This document shows positions 40,817 through 49,865 of a DNA stretch of 64,000 nt, piece after piece. A program made the translations under genes and the position numbers. This DNA is from Acrocarpospora phusangensis. Its GTDB lineage: Bacteria > Actinomycetota > Actinomycetes > Streptosporangiales > Streptosporangiaceae. Numbering within the stretch: the first letter of the stretch is position 1; the number at the start of each line of letters is the position of its first letter. A model generated the notes under the pieces. The model saw only the letters and a list, made by a program, of their open reading frames with translations. It had not been told where the DNA came from and did not search any database. Location: NCBI RefSeq assembly GCF_016862995.1, contig NZ_BOOA01000018.1:60371-124370 (forward strand). Direction: 5' to 3'.

Positions 40817-41980
40817 GTGGCGGTGAAATATCAGGACCGTATTCCCGGCGACGGCATGTACGTCGTCGGGGTCGACGTCGCGCCGGGCCAGTACACGTGC
40901 CGGAGCCCGGGCGAGGGCTACTGGGTGCGCTACCCGGCCTCCATGGTCGGCCCGGTGACCACCCGCCACCAGGGGGCCGGCGAGGTGGCGGTCGTCATCG
41001 AGCCCGACGACACCGCCTTCGACAGCCACATGCCCGCCGACTGGGTGCGGGTCGTGGTGCGCCGCGACCGGCTCCCTTCGGCGGGCGACCGTAAGCCCGT
41101 GCGCCCGCTCAAGCGCGTACGGACCGTGCTGGACCCGGACATTCCCCCGGAGACCAGAAAGGCCCTCCAGGCCGACATGGCGCTCGTCCGGCACGTCCGC
41201 ACGGGCAGCCCGTGGTCCCGCTACGGGTCGGCCCGGCAGGACGGCTGGCGGCTGCCGGGGTTCTTCGTCGCCCTCATGATGGTCGTCTCCTGGGCCTGGC
41301 CCCAGCTCGGCGGGCTCGGGACCGTGCTGCTGATCATTCTGGGGATCGCCGCCCTGTCGGGGATCCGCCGCAGGCGGAGCGCGCCCCGGCAGCGGCTGGC
41401 CGAACTCGCGCGCGCCAATCCGGACTGGTTCCGCGTGGACCAGGACTTCGACGACGACTGCCGGGCGCTGGTGGTCCGCGCCCAGAAGGCCGTCCGCCGG
41501 GTGCGCAAGGCCGAGGTCTACCGGGAGGGCCTCCTGGACGTCGCCGACCACGAGCTGATGCTGCCCCGGGAGGAGTGGGAGATCGCCAAGGCGCTGAGCA
41601 AGGTGACGAGCCTGCGCGCCGACCAGGCCAAGCTGGTGGCCGGCGGCGTGGCGGACCCGGTCGAGCGGGCGCTGGCGCCGATGCGGGAGACCCTGGACAC
41701 CGTGGTCGCCTCGGTGACCGCCCGGATCGAGGCGCTGGAGCGCTACGCGGCCAAGGTCCAGCAGGCCGACCGCCTGTTCCAGGCCCACCACCAGCTCCGC
41801 GCCCTGGCCGACCAGGCCGACGAGTACCGCGACCTGCTCGCCGGCACGGTCCGGGACGACCTGGCCATCGGCGAGCTGGCGCGCCTGTCCCGCAACGCCG
41901 ACCAGCTGCGCGAGGCCCTGGACGAGAGCCTGGCCGCCGCCCGCCAGGCCGCCCTGGAGGTCAGCCCGGGCCTGAAATAA
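40817..41980 (+). CDS. Membrane protein with long helical coiled-coil tail
   Basis: 387 residues if GTG 40817 is used; it follows AAAGGGGG by 8 nt, whereas an upstream GTG at 40778 has no ribosome site. The N-terminal ~90 residues form a beta-rich cytosolic domain (GMYVVGVDVAPGQYTCRSPGEGYWVRY), followed by a hairpin of two transmembrane helices (~153-185, FFVALMMVVSWAWPQLGGLGTVLLIILGIAALSG) and a ~190-residue highly charged helical region likely to form coiled coil (RAQKAVRRVRKAEVYREGLLDVADHE... to the end). No family recognised. Confidence 0.75.
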   Translation: MAVKYQDRIPGDGMYVVGVDVAPGQYTCRSPGEGYWVRYPASMVGPVTTRHQGAGEVAVVIEPDDTAFDSHMPADWVRVVVRRDRLPSAGDRKPVRPLKRVRTVLDPDIPPETRKALQADMALVRHVRTGSPWSRYGSARQDGWRLPGFFVALMMVVSWAWPQLGGLGTVLLIILGIAALSGIRRRRSAPRQRLAELARANPDWFRVDQDFDDDCRALVVRAQKAVRRVRKAEVYREGLLDVADHELMLPREEWEIAKALSKVTSLRADQAKLVAGGVADPVERALAPMRETLDTVVASVTARIEALERYAAKVQQADRLFQAHHQLRALADQADEYRDLLAGTVRDDLAIGELARLSRNADQLREALDESLAAARQAALEVSPGLK

Positions 41981-42011
41981 CCGAATTGTCCCTGGGTCGT
42001 AAAGTTTGCGC

Positions 42012-43262
42012 ATGAGTGTGGAAGCGCGTGTTCTGGACGCCATCGACGAGGCCGCGACCGTGCGCTCGCTGGCCGACCTGGTCCGGGTGCCGAGCGTCAC
42101 CGGCGGGGACGCCGAGTCGGAGTTGCAGAACGAGTGCGCCCGGCGGCTGGGCGAGCTCGGGCTCGACGTGGACCTGTGGAAGCTGGACCTGGATACGCTG
42201 CGCGCCCACCCGGACTACCCCGGGGCGGAGGCCCCCCGCGCGGAGGGATACGGCGTCGTCGCCACGACCGAGGGCGAGGGCGAACCCGCGCTGATCCTGC
42301 AGGGCCACGTGGACGTCGTGCCGACCGGCGATCTGGCCAAATGGGAGGGCAACGACCCGTTCGGGGCCCGGATCACCGCCACCACCCTGCACGGGCGCGG
42401 CGCCTGCGACATGAAGGCCGGGCTGGCCGCCAACCTGGCCGTGGTGACCGCCCTGCGCACCGCCGGCGTACGGCTGGCCCGCCCGCTCGCCGTGCACTGC
42501 GTGGTGAGCGAGGAGGACGGCGGCCTGGGTGCGTTCGCCACCATGCTGCGCGGCCACACCGGCGAGGCGGCCGTGATCACCGAGCCCACCAGCGGGAAGA
42601 TCATCACGGCCAACGCGGGATCGCTGACGTTCCGGCTGGAGGTGGCGGGCCGGGCCGCGCACGGGGCGACCCGCCACGAGGGGGTCAACGCGCTGGAGGC
42701 GTTCTGGCCGGTGTTCACCGCGATCAGAAGGCTGGAGGCCGAGCGCAACCGCGATCCCGACCGGCTGTTCGCGGGGAACGCCACGCCGTACCCGATCGAG
42801 GTGGGGACGGTGCGGGCCGGGGACTGGGCGAGCAGCGTGCCGGACCTGCTGGTGGCCGAGGGCCGCCTCGGGGTCCGGCTGGACGAGGATCCCGCCGACG
42901 CGGCGGCGGCGCTGGAGGAGGCGCTGGCCGGCATCGACGACCCGTGGCTGCGCGACAACCCCGTCACGGTCACCTGGCCGGGCGGCCGGTTCGCCAGCGG
43001 CAGGCTTCCCGCCGGCCATCCGCTGCTGGACGAGACGGCCCAGGCGGTCGAGGACGTCACGGGAGCCCGGCCCGGCACGACCGCCGCGCCGTACGGCAGC
43101 GACCTGCGGATCTACGCGGGGGCGGGCATCCCCACCCTGCACTACGGCCCCGGTGACGTACGGTTCGCGCACGCGCCGCGGGAGCAGGTGGACCTGGGCG
43201 AACTGCGGGACGTGACGCGCGCGCTGGCGCTGCTGGTCCTGCGCAGGTGCGGCGTGCGCTGA
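42012..43262 (+). CDS. M20-family ArgE/DapE-type deacylase
   Basis: 416 residues. Metal-site motifs: LILQGHVDVVPTGDLAKWEGNDPFGA (His and Asp, ~96-121), GRGACDMKAGLAANLAV (bridging Asp), CVVSEEDGGLGAF (catalytic Glu-Glu) and, in the second domain, GRAAHGATRHEGVNALE (His from the lid), ending with PTLHYGPGDVRFAHAPREQVDLGEL. Cytoplasmic. Such enzymes hydrolyse N-acyl groups from amino acids; acetylornithine and succinyldiaminopimelate are possible but not proven. Confidence 0.9.
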   Translation: MSVEARVLDAIDEAATVRSLADLVRVPSVTGGDAESELQNECARRLGELGLDVDLWKLDLDTLRAHPDYPGAEAPRAEGYGVVATTEGEGEPALILQGHVDVVPTGDLAKWEGNDPFGARITATTLHGRGACDMKAGLAANLAVVTALRTAGVRLARPLAVHCVVSEEDGGLGAFATMLRGHTGEAAVITEPTSGKIITANAGSLTFRLEVAGRAAHGATRHEGVNALEAFWPVFTAIRRLEAERNRDPDRLFAGNATPYPIEVGTVRAGDWASSVPDLLVAEGRLGVRLDEDPADAAAALEEALAGIDDPWLRDNPVTVTWPGGRFASGRLPAGHPLLDETAQAVEDVTGARPGTTAAPYGSDLRIYAGAGIPTLHYGPGDVRFAHAPREQVDLGELRDVTRALALLVLRRCGVR

Positions 43263-43306
43263 CAGACCACTGACACGCCCCTGCCGCGCGGGGCTAGAGT
43301 CCGTGC

Positions 43307-43909
43307 ATGGACGAGCCGCGGTTGTTGCAGATCTTCCGGGAGGAGCCGCCCAAGGAGCGGGCGGACGCGGCCAGGAACCGCGAGAAGGTGCTGGCGGCGG
43401 CCGTCAAGCTGTTCCGGGAGCACGGGGTGGACAACGTCACCATGGACGCGGTCGCCGCGGAGGCCGGGGTCGGCAAGGGCACGCTGTTCCGGCGGTTCGG
43501 CGACAAGTCCGGCCTGGTCTTCGCGCTGCTGGACAACAAGGAGAAGATCCTTCAGGAGGCGGTCCTGTCCGGGCCGCCCCCGGTCGGGCCCGGGGCCCCG
43601 GCGAAGGAGCGGATCGTCGCCTTCGTGGAGGCGTACGCGGCGTACCTGTTCGACAACATCGACCTGCTGCGGGTCTCGGAGACCTCCAGCCCCGGCGCGC
43701 GGTACCGGGTGGGCGTCTACCGGTTCTGGCACGCGCATCTGCGCATGCTGCTGGCCGAGGCGCGGCCGGCCGACGATCCGACGCTGCTCGCGCACGCCCT
43801 GCTGGCCCCGCTCGGGGCCGAGCACGCGGCGGCGGTTTTGTCGGAGGCCGGGCCGGAGCGGGCCAGGACCGAGAGCGTGCTGCTGGCCCGCGCGCTCGTG
43901 TCCGAATAG
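43307..43909 (+). CDS. TetR-family transcriptional regulator
   Basis: 200 residues. N-terminal TetR domain RNREKVLAAAVKLFREHGVDNVTMDAVAAEAGVGKGTLFRRFGDKSGLVFALLD (~24-77) followed by an all-helical ligand-binding part. It precedes the penicillin acylase gene by 72 bp on the same strand and may regulate it. No other obvious operator targets are known; it could conceivably bind the 28561 palindrome. Confidence 0.92.
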   Translation: MDEPRLLQIFREEPPKERADAARNREKVLAAAVKLFREHGVDNVTMDAVAAEAGVGKGTLFRRFGDKSGLVFALLDNKEKILQEAVLSGPPPVGPGAPAKERIVAFVEAYAAYLFDNIDLLRVSETSSPGARYRVGVYRFWHAHLRMLLAEARPADDPTLLAHALLAPLGAEHAAAVLSEAGPERARTESVLLARALVSE

Positions 43910-43981
43910 CTACCCCCGGGTAATCAAGCTCACATCCCAGACCTGGATACTGTGACCCGCACTACCAGGAAAGGTCAGGGA

Positions 43982-46525
43982 ATGGTCAAGTTTGCGCCCT
44001 TTGCACGATTTGCTTGGCCGATCCGCTGGCTGTTCCGGGTGCTGACCGTGTTGCTGGTCCTGGCCGTCGTGCTGGCGGGCGCCGGGACGTGGGTCGTCCG
44101 GCAGTCGTTCCCGCAGACGGACGGGCAGCTGGCCCTGCCCGGCCTGACCGCGCCGGTGACCGTGTACCGCGACGCCCATGGCATCCCGCAGATCTTCGCC
44201 GACACCCCCGACGACCTGTTCCGGGCGCAGGGCTACACCCACGCCCAGGACCGCTTCTGGGAGATGGACTTCCGCCGCAAGACCACCGCCGGGCGGCTGT
44301 CGGAGCTGTTCGGCTCCGCCACCCTGGACATCGACAAGGTCGTACGGACGCTGGGCTGGCGGCGCGTCGCCGAGCAGGAGCTCGCCCTGCTCACCCCGGA
44401 GGCCAGGCGCGCCCTGGACGCGTACGCGGCGGGCGTGAACGCCTGGCTGACCCAGCACGACGGCTTCGGCTCGCGGAGCCTGGAGTACGCGGTGCTGGCG
44501 CTCACCAACGGCGACTACACGCCCGAGCCGTGGACGCCCGCCGACTCGCTCGCCTGGCTGAAGGCCATGGCCTGGGACCTGCGCTCCAACATGGACGAGG
44601 AGCTCGAACGCGCCCTGGACGCGAGCGTGCTCCCGGTGGAGCGGGTCAACCAGCTCTTCCCCGCCTACCCCTTCGACCGGCACCAGCCGATCGTCGGCAC
44701 GGGGTCCGTCAAGGACGGGGAGTTCGATCCCGGCGCGCCGACCGTGGCCGCGACGTCGGCGCTGCGGCGGGTTTCCGAGGCCCTTCGCAAGGTACCCTCC
44801 CTGATCGGGACGGAGGGGACCGACCGTAAGGGCATCGGGTCCAACTCGTGGGTCGTGAGCGGGGAGCACACCGACACGGGGAAGCCGCTGCTCGCCAACG
44901 ATCCGCATCTCGGGCCGCGCATCCCGTCCATCTGGTACCAGGCGGGGCTGCACTGCCGTACGAGGTCGGCGGCCTGTCCCTACGACGTGTCCGGGTACAC
45001 GTTCTCTGGGCTGCCCGGGGTCGTCATCGGGCACAACCACCGCATCGCGTGGGGGTTCACCAACCTCGGCTCCGACGTCTCCGACCTGTACGTCGAGCGG
45101 GTCAAGGGGGACACCTACGAGGTCGAGGGCACCTGGACGCCCCTCCAGACCCGGACCGAGCGGATCAAGGTCGCCGGGGGAGCCCCGGTGGACCTGAAGG
45201 TGCGGTCCACCAAGCACGGGCCGATCATCTCCGAGGTGTACGAAAGCGCCACCGACGCCCTGTCCGGCGCGGTACGGAGCCTCGCCCGGCCACCGGCCGC
45301 CGACCAGGGAATCGAGCACGCGGTGGCGCTCCGCTGGACCGCCCTGGACCCCGGGCAGACCGCGAACTCCATGGTCCTGCTGAACAAGGCCGAGAACTGG
45401 GACCAGTTCCGGGCCGCCGCTGCCCTGTTCGAAGCCCCCGCCCAGAACCTGATATATGCCGACGTCGATGGAAATATCGGGTATCAGGCGCCGGGGAAGA
45501 TCCCGGTGCGGAGCGAGGGCAACGGGCAGTGGCCCGCCGCCGGCTGGACCGGTGAGCAGGAGTGGACCGGCTACATCCCGTTCGCCGAACTGCCGTACGC
45601 GTACAACCCGCCCGAGGGCTTCATCGCCACCGCCAACAACGCCGCCATCGCCCCCGGCAACGGCCCCTTCCTGACCTCCGACTGGGCGTACGGCTACCGC
45701 TCCCAGCGCATCGTGACCCGCATCGAGGACACGCTCGCCGCCGGCAAGATGACCGCCGCCAAGATGGGCGAGATCCAGATGGACTCCGCCCACGGGTTCG
45801 CGCCCCTGCTGGTGCCGCACCTGACGCGCCTCGTCGGCCGGGGCACCGAGCTGTTCGAGAGCTGGCACTTCCAGCAGGATCGCGACTCGGCCGCGGCCGC
45901 CTACTTCAACGTCGTCTGGAAGAACCTGCTCGCCCGCGTCTTCGACGACGAGCTGCCCGAGGGGGCCCGCCCGACCGGCGGCGACCGCTGGTTCGAGATC
46001 ATGCGCACCCTGCTGGAGGACGAGGACTCGGCCTGGTGGGACGACGTCCGTACCAAGAACGGGGTGGAGACGAGGGACGACATCCTGCGCGCGGCCCTCG
46101 CCGACGCCGACGCCGAGATCGGCGAGCTGCTCGGCGACGACCCCGCCGGCTGGCGCTGGGGCGACCTGCACACCCTCGACCTCACCCACGAGACCTTCGG
46201 CACCTCCGGCATCGCCCCCATCGAGGCCCTCTTCAACCGGGGACCGCTCAGCGCCTCCGGCGGCAAGGACGCCGTCAACGCCACCGGCTGGGACAGCACC
46301 GAGGGGTACGCCGTCAACTGGGTCCCGTCCATGCGCATGGTCGTGGACCTGGCCGACCTCGACCGGTCCCGCTGGGTCAACCTCACCGGCGCGTCCGGGC
46401 ACGCCTACCACCCGAACTACGCCGACCAGGCCGAACTCTGGGCGAACGGCGAGACGACCCCGTGGCCGTCCACCGAAAAGGCCGTCAAGGCCGCGGCCAC
46501 CCAGACCCTCACATTGCACCCCTGA
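43982..46525 (+). CDS. Penicillin acylase-family N-terminal nucleophile amidase
   Basis: 847 residues, membrane-anchored by an N-terminal helix (~16-38, LFRVLTVLLVLAVVLAGAGTWV). The alpha region starts with VTVYRDAHGIPQIFADTPDDLFRAQGYTHAQDRFWEMDFRRKTTAGRLSELFG. Autoprocessing is expected before Ser287 in KGIGSNSWVVSG, giving a beta chain with SNSW at its new N-terminus. Later blocks ANDPHLG, GHNHRIAWGFTN and YADVDGNIGYQAPGKIPVR are family-typical. Probably hydrolyses acyl-amides such as acyl-homoserine lactones or lipopeptides at the outer surface. ATG 43982 follows AAGG by 7 nt. Confidence 0.92.
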   Translation: MVKFAPFARFAWPIRWLFRVLTVLLVLAVVLAGAGTWVVRQSFPQTDGQLALPGLTAPVTVYRDAHGIPQIFADTPDDLFRAQGYTHAQDRFWEMDFRRKTTAGRLSELFGSATLDIDKVVRTLGWRRVAEQELALLTPEARRALDAYAAGVNAWLTQHDGFGSRSLEYAVLALTNGDYTPEPWTPADSLAWLKAMAWDLRSNMDEELERALDASVLPVERVNQLFPAYPFDRHQPIVGTGSVKDGEFDPGAPTVAATSALRRVSEALRKVPSLIGTEGTDRKGIGSNSWVVSGEHTDTGKPLLANDPHLGPRIPSIWYQAGLHCRTRSAACPYDVSGYTFSGLPGVVIGHNHRIAWGFTNLGSDVSDLYVERVKGDTYEVEGTWTPLQTRTERIKVAGGAPVDLKVRSTKHGPIISEVYESATDALSGAVRSLARPPAADQGIEHAVALRWTALDPGQTANSMVLLNKAENWDQFRAAAALFEAPAQNLIYADVDGNIGYQAPGKIPVRSEGNGQWPAAGWTGEQEWTGYIPFAELPYAYNPPEGFIATANNAAIAPGNGPFLTSDWAYGYRSQRIVTRIEDTLAAGKMTAAKMGEIQMDSAHGFAPLLVPHLTRLVGRGTELFESWHFQQDRDSAAAAYFNVVWKNLLARVFDDELPEGARPTGGDRWFEIMRTLLEDEDSAWWDDVRTKNGVETRDDILRAALADADAEIGELLGDDPAGWRWGDLHTLDLTHETFGTSGIAPIEALFNRGPLSASGGKDAVNATGWDSTEGYAVNWVPSMRMVVDLADLDRSRWVNLTGASGHAYHPNYADQAELWANGETTPWPSTEKAVKAAATQTLTLHP

Positions 46526-46534
46526 GCCGGGAAG

Positions 46535-48913
46535 CTACGTGGAGGCGGTCACCGAGGCGATCTCGTTGAGCGGGAATTCTAAGTAGTCGCCCGCCTCCTC
46601 ACACCAGGCGTCCAGGACGCCGGAGTGCAGCTCACCGTGGCTGACGGTGGCCGTGACGCCGTCGGAGAGAGTGATCAGCGCGCGGACGCCGCGATCCACC
46701 ACGAAACCGAGCAGGGACTGCTCCGCGGTGGGCAGGCGGGTGGCCATGCGGCCGATCAGCGCCCAGGTCTGGCCGTTCTGCCTGGCCTCCTCGCGGGTGG
46801 TGATCAGGCGTTTGGCGTGCTCGTGCGGGTCGGGCGGCGGCTCGGTCAGCATCGGCAGCGGGTCCAGCTCGGCCACCCGGCCGCCGGGGAGCAGGATCAG
46901 CCGTCCGCTCTGCGGCTCGCGGCGGATCTCGATCTCACCGGTGTCGTTGACCGGGACCGGCGCGTAGCCCGCCTCGCGCAGCGCGGCGAGCGTACGGTCG
47001 GCCGGAGCGGAACTGGCCAGCACCGAGGAGGCGAGCAGCCGCAGGCCGAGCTTGGCCAGGCGGCGGTGACCGGCGATCTCGGCCAGCAGGGCCGGGTCGC
47101 TGCCCTGGATGATGCAGCCGACCGTGGTCACCGTGACCTCGCCGTGGCGGCGGGCCACGTCCCTGATCAGGTAGACGAGCGGCTGGGGGAGCGTGCCGAC
47201 CTGGGCCAGCTGGTCCAGGAGCGTGTCCGCGCCCGCTCCGGCGTCGAGCGCGCGGCGGACCGTGGCCGGGGTGAAGCGCCAGACCGACGCGGCGCCCTTG
47301 GACTCGCGGTCGGCCACCCGGTCCAGCAGCGAGGCCAGCTCGGCCGCGGGCGGCCCGGTGACCACCGCGGTCAGGTCGGCGCCGAACAGGGCGGTGCGCT
47401 GGGCGCTGGCCAGGGCGCGGATGGAACGTTCGGCCAGGACCGGGTCGTACTCGACCTCGGGCACCAGGTCGTCGTTCTCGTTCCCGGCGACCTGCCCGAG
47501 CGCGGCGAGCGCGCGGCCGAGATCGGTGAGCGAGTCGTGCGCGGCCAGCCCGAGCAGGCGGGCCTCCTCCAGGATGCCGGGCGCGCACTCGGCCAGCAGC
47601 TCGCGGTCCAGCAGCGGGGCCCGCCAGTGCACCGACTGCACGAGCTCCTGCAGGGTGGCGAAGGCGTATCCGGCGGGGACTTCGGTGAGCGCGCCGAGCA
47701 CCGCCCAGCGGATGCGGGCGATGGTCTCCCCGGACGGGTCGTCGCCGAGCACCGCCGGGTAACGGCCCTCGGTGCGGCGCAGCGACGAGCGCTCCATCCG
47801 CCACCAGGCCGCCAGCAGCGTGCGCAGCCGGGCCGGCGCGTCCTCCAGCCGCCAGGCGTCGAACCGGTCGGTCGGGACCAGGCCGCCCGCCGCCTCGTCC
47901 AGCGCGATCAGCCGGGCCACCGCCGTGACCTCCAGCAGCAGCCGGGTCTCCTCCTCCGAGCAGCCGGTCTCCTTGGCCACCCGGCGCACCTCGCGCACCC
48001 CGATCCCGCCGTTCTTCAGCAGCGGCAGCGGCGTCTTGTCCGTGTTCTCCAGCAGCGCGGTGGCCCGGTCCAGCACGTGCGGGGCGGCCAGGCACATCGC
48101 GTACTCGACCGCGTCCCGGTCCACCCCGATGGTGGCCAGATCCGGCGGGTACGGCGTGAACGGCCCGTGATACTCCGGCCCGCGCAGCGCCAGCGCCACC
48201 TCGCGCGGCATCTCGGCCACGTCCCACTGCGTGCGGAACAGCAGCCCCCGGTCGGCGGCCCACTTCTCGGGCGTGCCCGGGTTGAGGAAGCGGTTGCCGT
48301 CCACGCTGCGGACCGGCCCGTCCCAGGCGAAGTCGTCGAGCACGCCGACCGTGCCGTCCGGCGCGCCGGAGACCAGCTCGGTGAGGCGCTCGGGGTCGCT
48401 CAGCAGGGCGGTCGCGCGGGCCACCATCTGGCGCTTGCCGCCCTGCGGGGCCAGGCCCAGCGTGCGGCAGATCCGCCGCAGCCCCTCGGTGTTGAGCATC
48501 CAGGAGTCGAGGTACGTCGAGAGCGGCTCGCCGAGGCCGCAGGGCGCCGTCCACCAGCGGGCGACGGCCTCCGCCAGGTGGATCCGGCCGTCCTGTCCCG
48601 GCCAGGCCAGCGCGCAGTCGTACAGGCGGTCCAGCCAGGGGATCACCTCGGAGGTGCTCACCCCGAGGAAGCGGGCCAGCTCGTCCTCGGTGGGCCGGCC
48701 GCCGATCACCAGGCAGGCCTGCAGGAGCTCCAGCGGCGGCAGGGGCAGGCCGCGCATGACCTCCATGACGGCGAAGGTGTTGCCGAGGCGGTGCGCCAGC
48801 GCGTCCAGCCGCCGGGGCCAGGGCGCGGCGATGGCGTCCGGGCGGTTGGCCAGGACGCGGGCGAGTCGATCTTCGTCGAGAGTTGTCAGCCAGGCGATTA
48901 GGTGATCGTCCAT
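46535..48913 (-). CDS. Helicase-associated domain protein (actinobacterial XPB-like C-terminal type)
   Basis: 792 residues from ATG 48913; the open frame continues upstream without sense. No Walker motifs. The C-terminal half (PEVEYDPVLAERSIRALASAQRTALFGADLTAVVTGPPAAELASLLDRVADRESKGAASVWRFTPATVRRALDAGAGADTLLDQLAQVG) is the helicase_C_3 module widespread in actinobacteria, and the first ~200 residues are helical with a winged-helix-like piece (LGVSTSEVIPWLDRLYDC). It is a probable DNA-binding or repair accessory protein; the precise role is unknown. Confidence 0.85.
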   Translation of the reverse strand: MDDHLIAWLTTLDEDRLARVLANRPDAIAAPWPRRLDALAHRLGNTFAVMEVMRGLPLPPLELLQACLVIGGRPTEDELARFLGVSTSEVIPWLDRLYDCALAWPGQDGRIHLAEAVARWWTAPCGLGEPLSTYLDSWMLNTEGLRRICRTLGLAPQGGKRQMVARATALLSDPERLTELVSGAPDGTVGVLDDFAWDGPVRSVDGNRFLNPGTPEKWAADRGLLFRTQWDVAEMPREVALALRGPEYHGPFTPYPPDLATIGVDRDAVEYAMCLAAPHVLDRATALLENTDKTPLPLLKNGGIGVREVRRVAKETGCSEEETRLLLEVTAVARLIALDEAAGGLVPTDRFDAWRLEDAPARLRTLLAAWWRMERSSLRRTEGRYPAVLGDDPSGETIARIRWAVLGALTEVPAGYAFATLQELVQSVHWRAPLLDRELLAECAPGILEEARLLGLAAHDSLTDLGRALAALGQVAGNENDDLVPEVEYDPVLAERSIRALASAQRTALFGADLTAVVTGPPAAELASLLDRVADRESKGAASVWRFTPATVRRALDAGAGADTLLDQLAQVGTLPQPLVYLIRDVARRHGEVTVTTVGCIIQGSDPALLAEIAGHRRLAKLGLRLLASSVLASSAPADRTLAALREAGYAPVPVNDTGEIEIRREPQSGRLILLPGGRVAELDPLPMLTEPPPDPHEHAKRLITTREEARQNGQTWALIGRMATRLPTAEQSLLGFVVDRGVRALITLSDGVTATVSHGELHSGVLDAWCEEAGDYLEFPLNEIASVTAST

Positions 48914-49200
48914 CACAGATCTCTCAGGCCATCGGGAAGCCGCGGTGGTGGAGACGCACTTGAGATCAAGATATTCTGCGCAGTTCGCTCCGAAAAGGTC
49001 ATTCTCCTGTTCTCCCGCTCCCTCCCCGCAGCGTGCTCGACTCCACCTCAGCACACCAGGACGCGATCGGAAGGGATTCCCGGATATACGCCCGGGAATT
49101 CCCGTGAGGAAACCCCCATCCGCCACACCCGTCTCATCCGCCAAGGGGCGTTCCCGTGGAGTCCGGGCCGCACGGGAACGCCCCTCGGCGGATGATCCCG
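48914..49200. other. Intergenic region upstream of the helicase-associated gene
   Basis: 287 bp with no gene I can support. It holds a 12-bp palindrome CGGGAATTCCCG at 49093-49104 and, at its right end, the long hairpin at 49136-49193. The rest should contain the promoter of the helicase-associated gene on the minus strand. Confidence 0.6.
49136..49193 (-). terminator. Very long hairpin terminator after the RsbW-like ATPase gene
   Basis: ATCCGCC (49136-49142) pairs with GGCGGAT (49187-49193), one A-C mismatch follows, then AGGGGCGTTCCCGTG (49144-49158) pairs perfectly with 49171-49185 around a 12-nt loop: 22 of 23 pairs. On the minus strand it begins 8 nt after the stop at 49201. No T tail. 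Its strength exceeds what termination needs. Confidence 0.75.
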
Positions 49201-49701
49201 CTACGATGCCGATAAAGATGCGGATAAAACCGCCCAGACTGCTTTGCCCTGGGGGGTGAGCGGGCACCAGCCCCAGCGCACGCTCAGGGATTCGACGATG
49301 TGGAGGCCGAGGCCGCCGGCTTCGAAGGGGGACGGGTCGCGCATCACCGGTTCGGCGGAGCCGGGGTCGGTGAGGGCGCACGTGACCAGGGAGCCGCGGC
49401 GGACCAGGGAGAGACGGATGACCTCGCGGCGGCGGGGCGCCCCGAGCTCCATGCCGTGGCGGAGCGCGTTGGTGGCGAGTTCGGAGACGACGAGTTCCAT
49501 GTTGTCGGCCAGATCGGCCAGATCCCAGCCGGTCAGGGTGCCGATCGCGAAGCTTCTGGCCGAGTGAATCGACTCGGCGCGCGGGGGCAGTACGAACGTG
49601 GCGCTGGCCGTACACCCCGTGCCGCCGGCCAGCAGGTCCCGCGCGGGGTGCGGCCACCAGCCCACGGGGGGCCACCAGTCGAGCGTGGACCACTGAAGCA
49701 T
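49201..49701 (-). CDS. RsbW-like ATP-binding protein (anti-sigma-type HATPase)
   Basis: 166 residues with the start taken at ATG 49701; ATGs at 49740 and 49764 would add a His-rich stretch, and none has a clear ribosome site. The HATPase_c fold shows N box NMELVVSELATNALRHG (~73-89), G1 VTCALTDPGS and G2 GLGLHIVESLSVRWGW (~133-148). In Streptomyces-type bacteria such short kinases partner with DUF5753 regulators and DUF397 proteins, genes of which lie divergently here. Upstream a Trp-rich leader WSTLDWWPPVGWWPHP is unusual. Confidence 0.8.
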   Translation of the reverse strand: MLQWSTLDWWPPVGWWPHPARDLLAGGTGCTASATFVLPPRAESIHSARSFAIGTLTGWDLADLADNMELVVSELATNALRHGMELGAPRRREVIRLSLVRRGSLVTCALTDPGSAEPVMRDPSPFEAGGLGLHIVESLSVRWGWCPLTPQGKAVWAVLSASLSAS

Positions 49702-49735
49702 GGAGTGCACGAGATCATGATGGTGCAAGCTCCCG

Positions 49736-49763
49736 TGCATGTGCAATAGCGAATGCACGTGCA
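49736..49763. promoter_or_regulatory. Inverted repeat with clustered TGCA motifs in the divergent promoter
   Basis: TGCATGTGCA (49736-49745) and TGCACGTGCA (49754-49763) pair in 9 of 10 positions plus one wobble, around an 8-nt spacer. Six TGCA motifs occur between 49706 and 49763. The site sits between the ATPase gene and the DUF5753 regulator gene and is a good candidate for the regulator's own operator. Confidence 0.5.
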
Positions 49764-49865
49764 TATGGGCGCGGCACGCGCTACGGTTTACCAAAACGAC
49801 CCTGGGACGGAGGGGGCGATCTTTGACAGACTGGTGTTCAGTCCACATACCGGAGGAATGATCAC

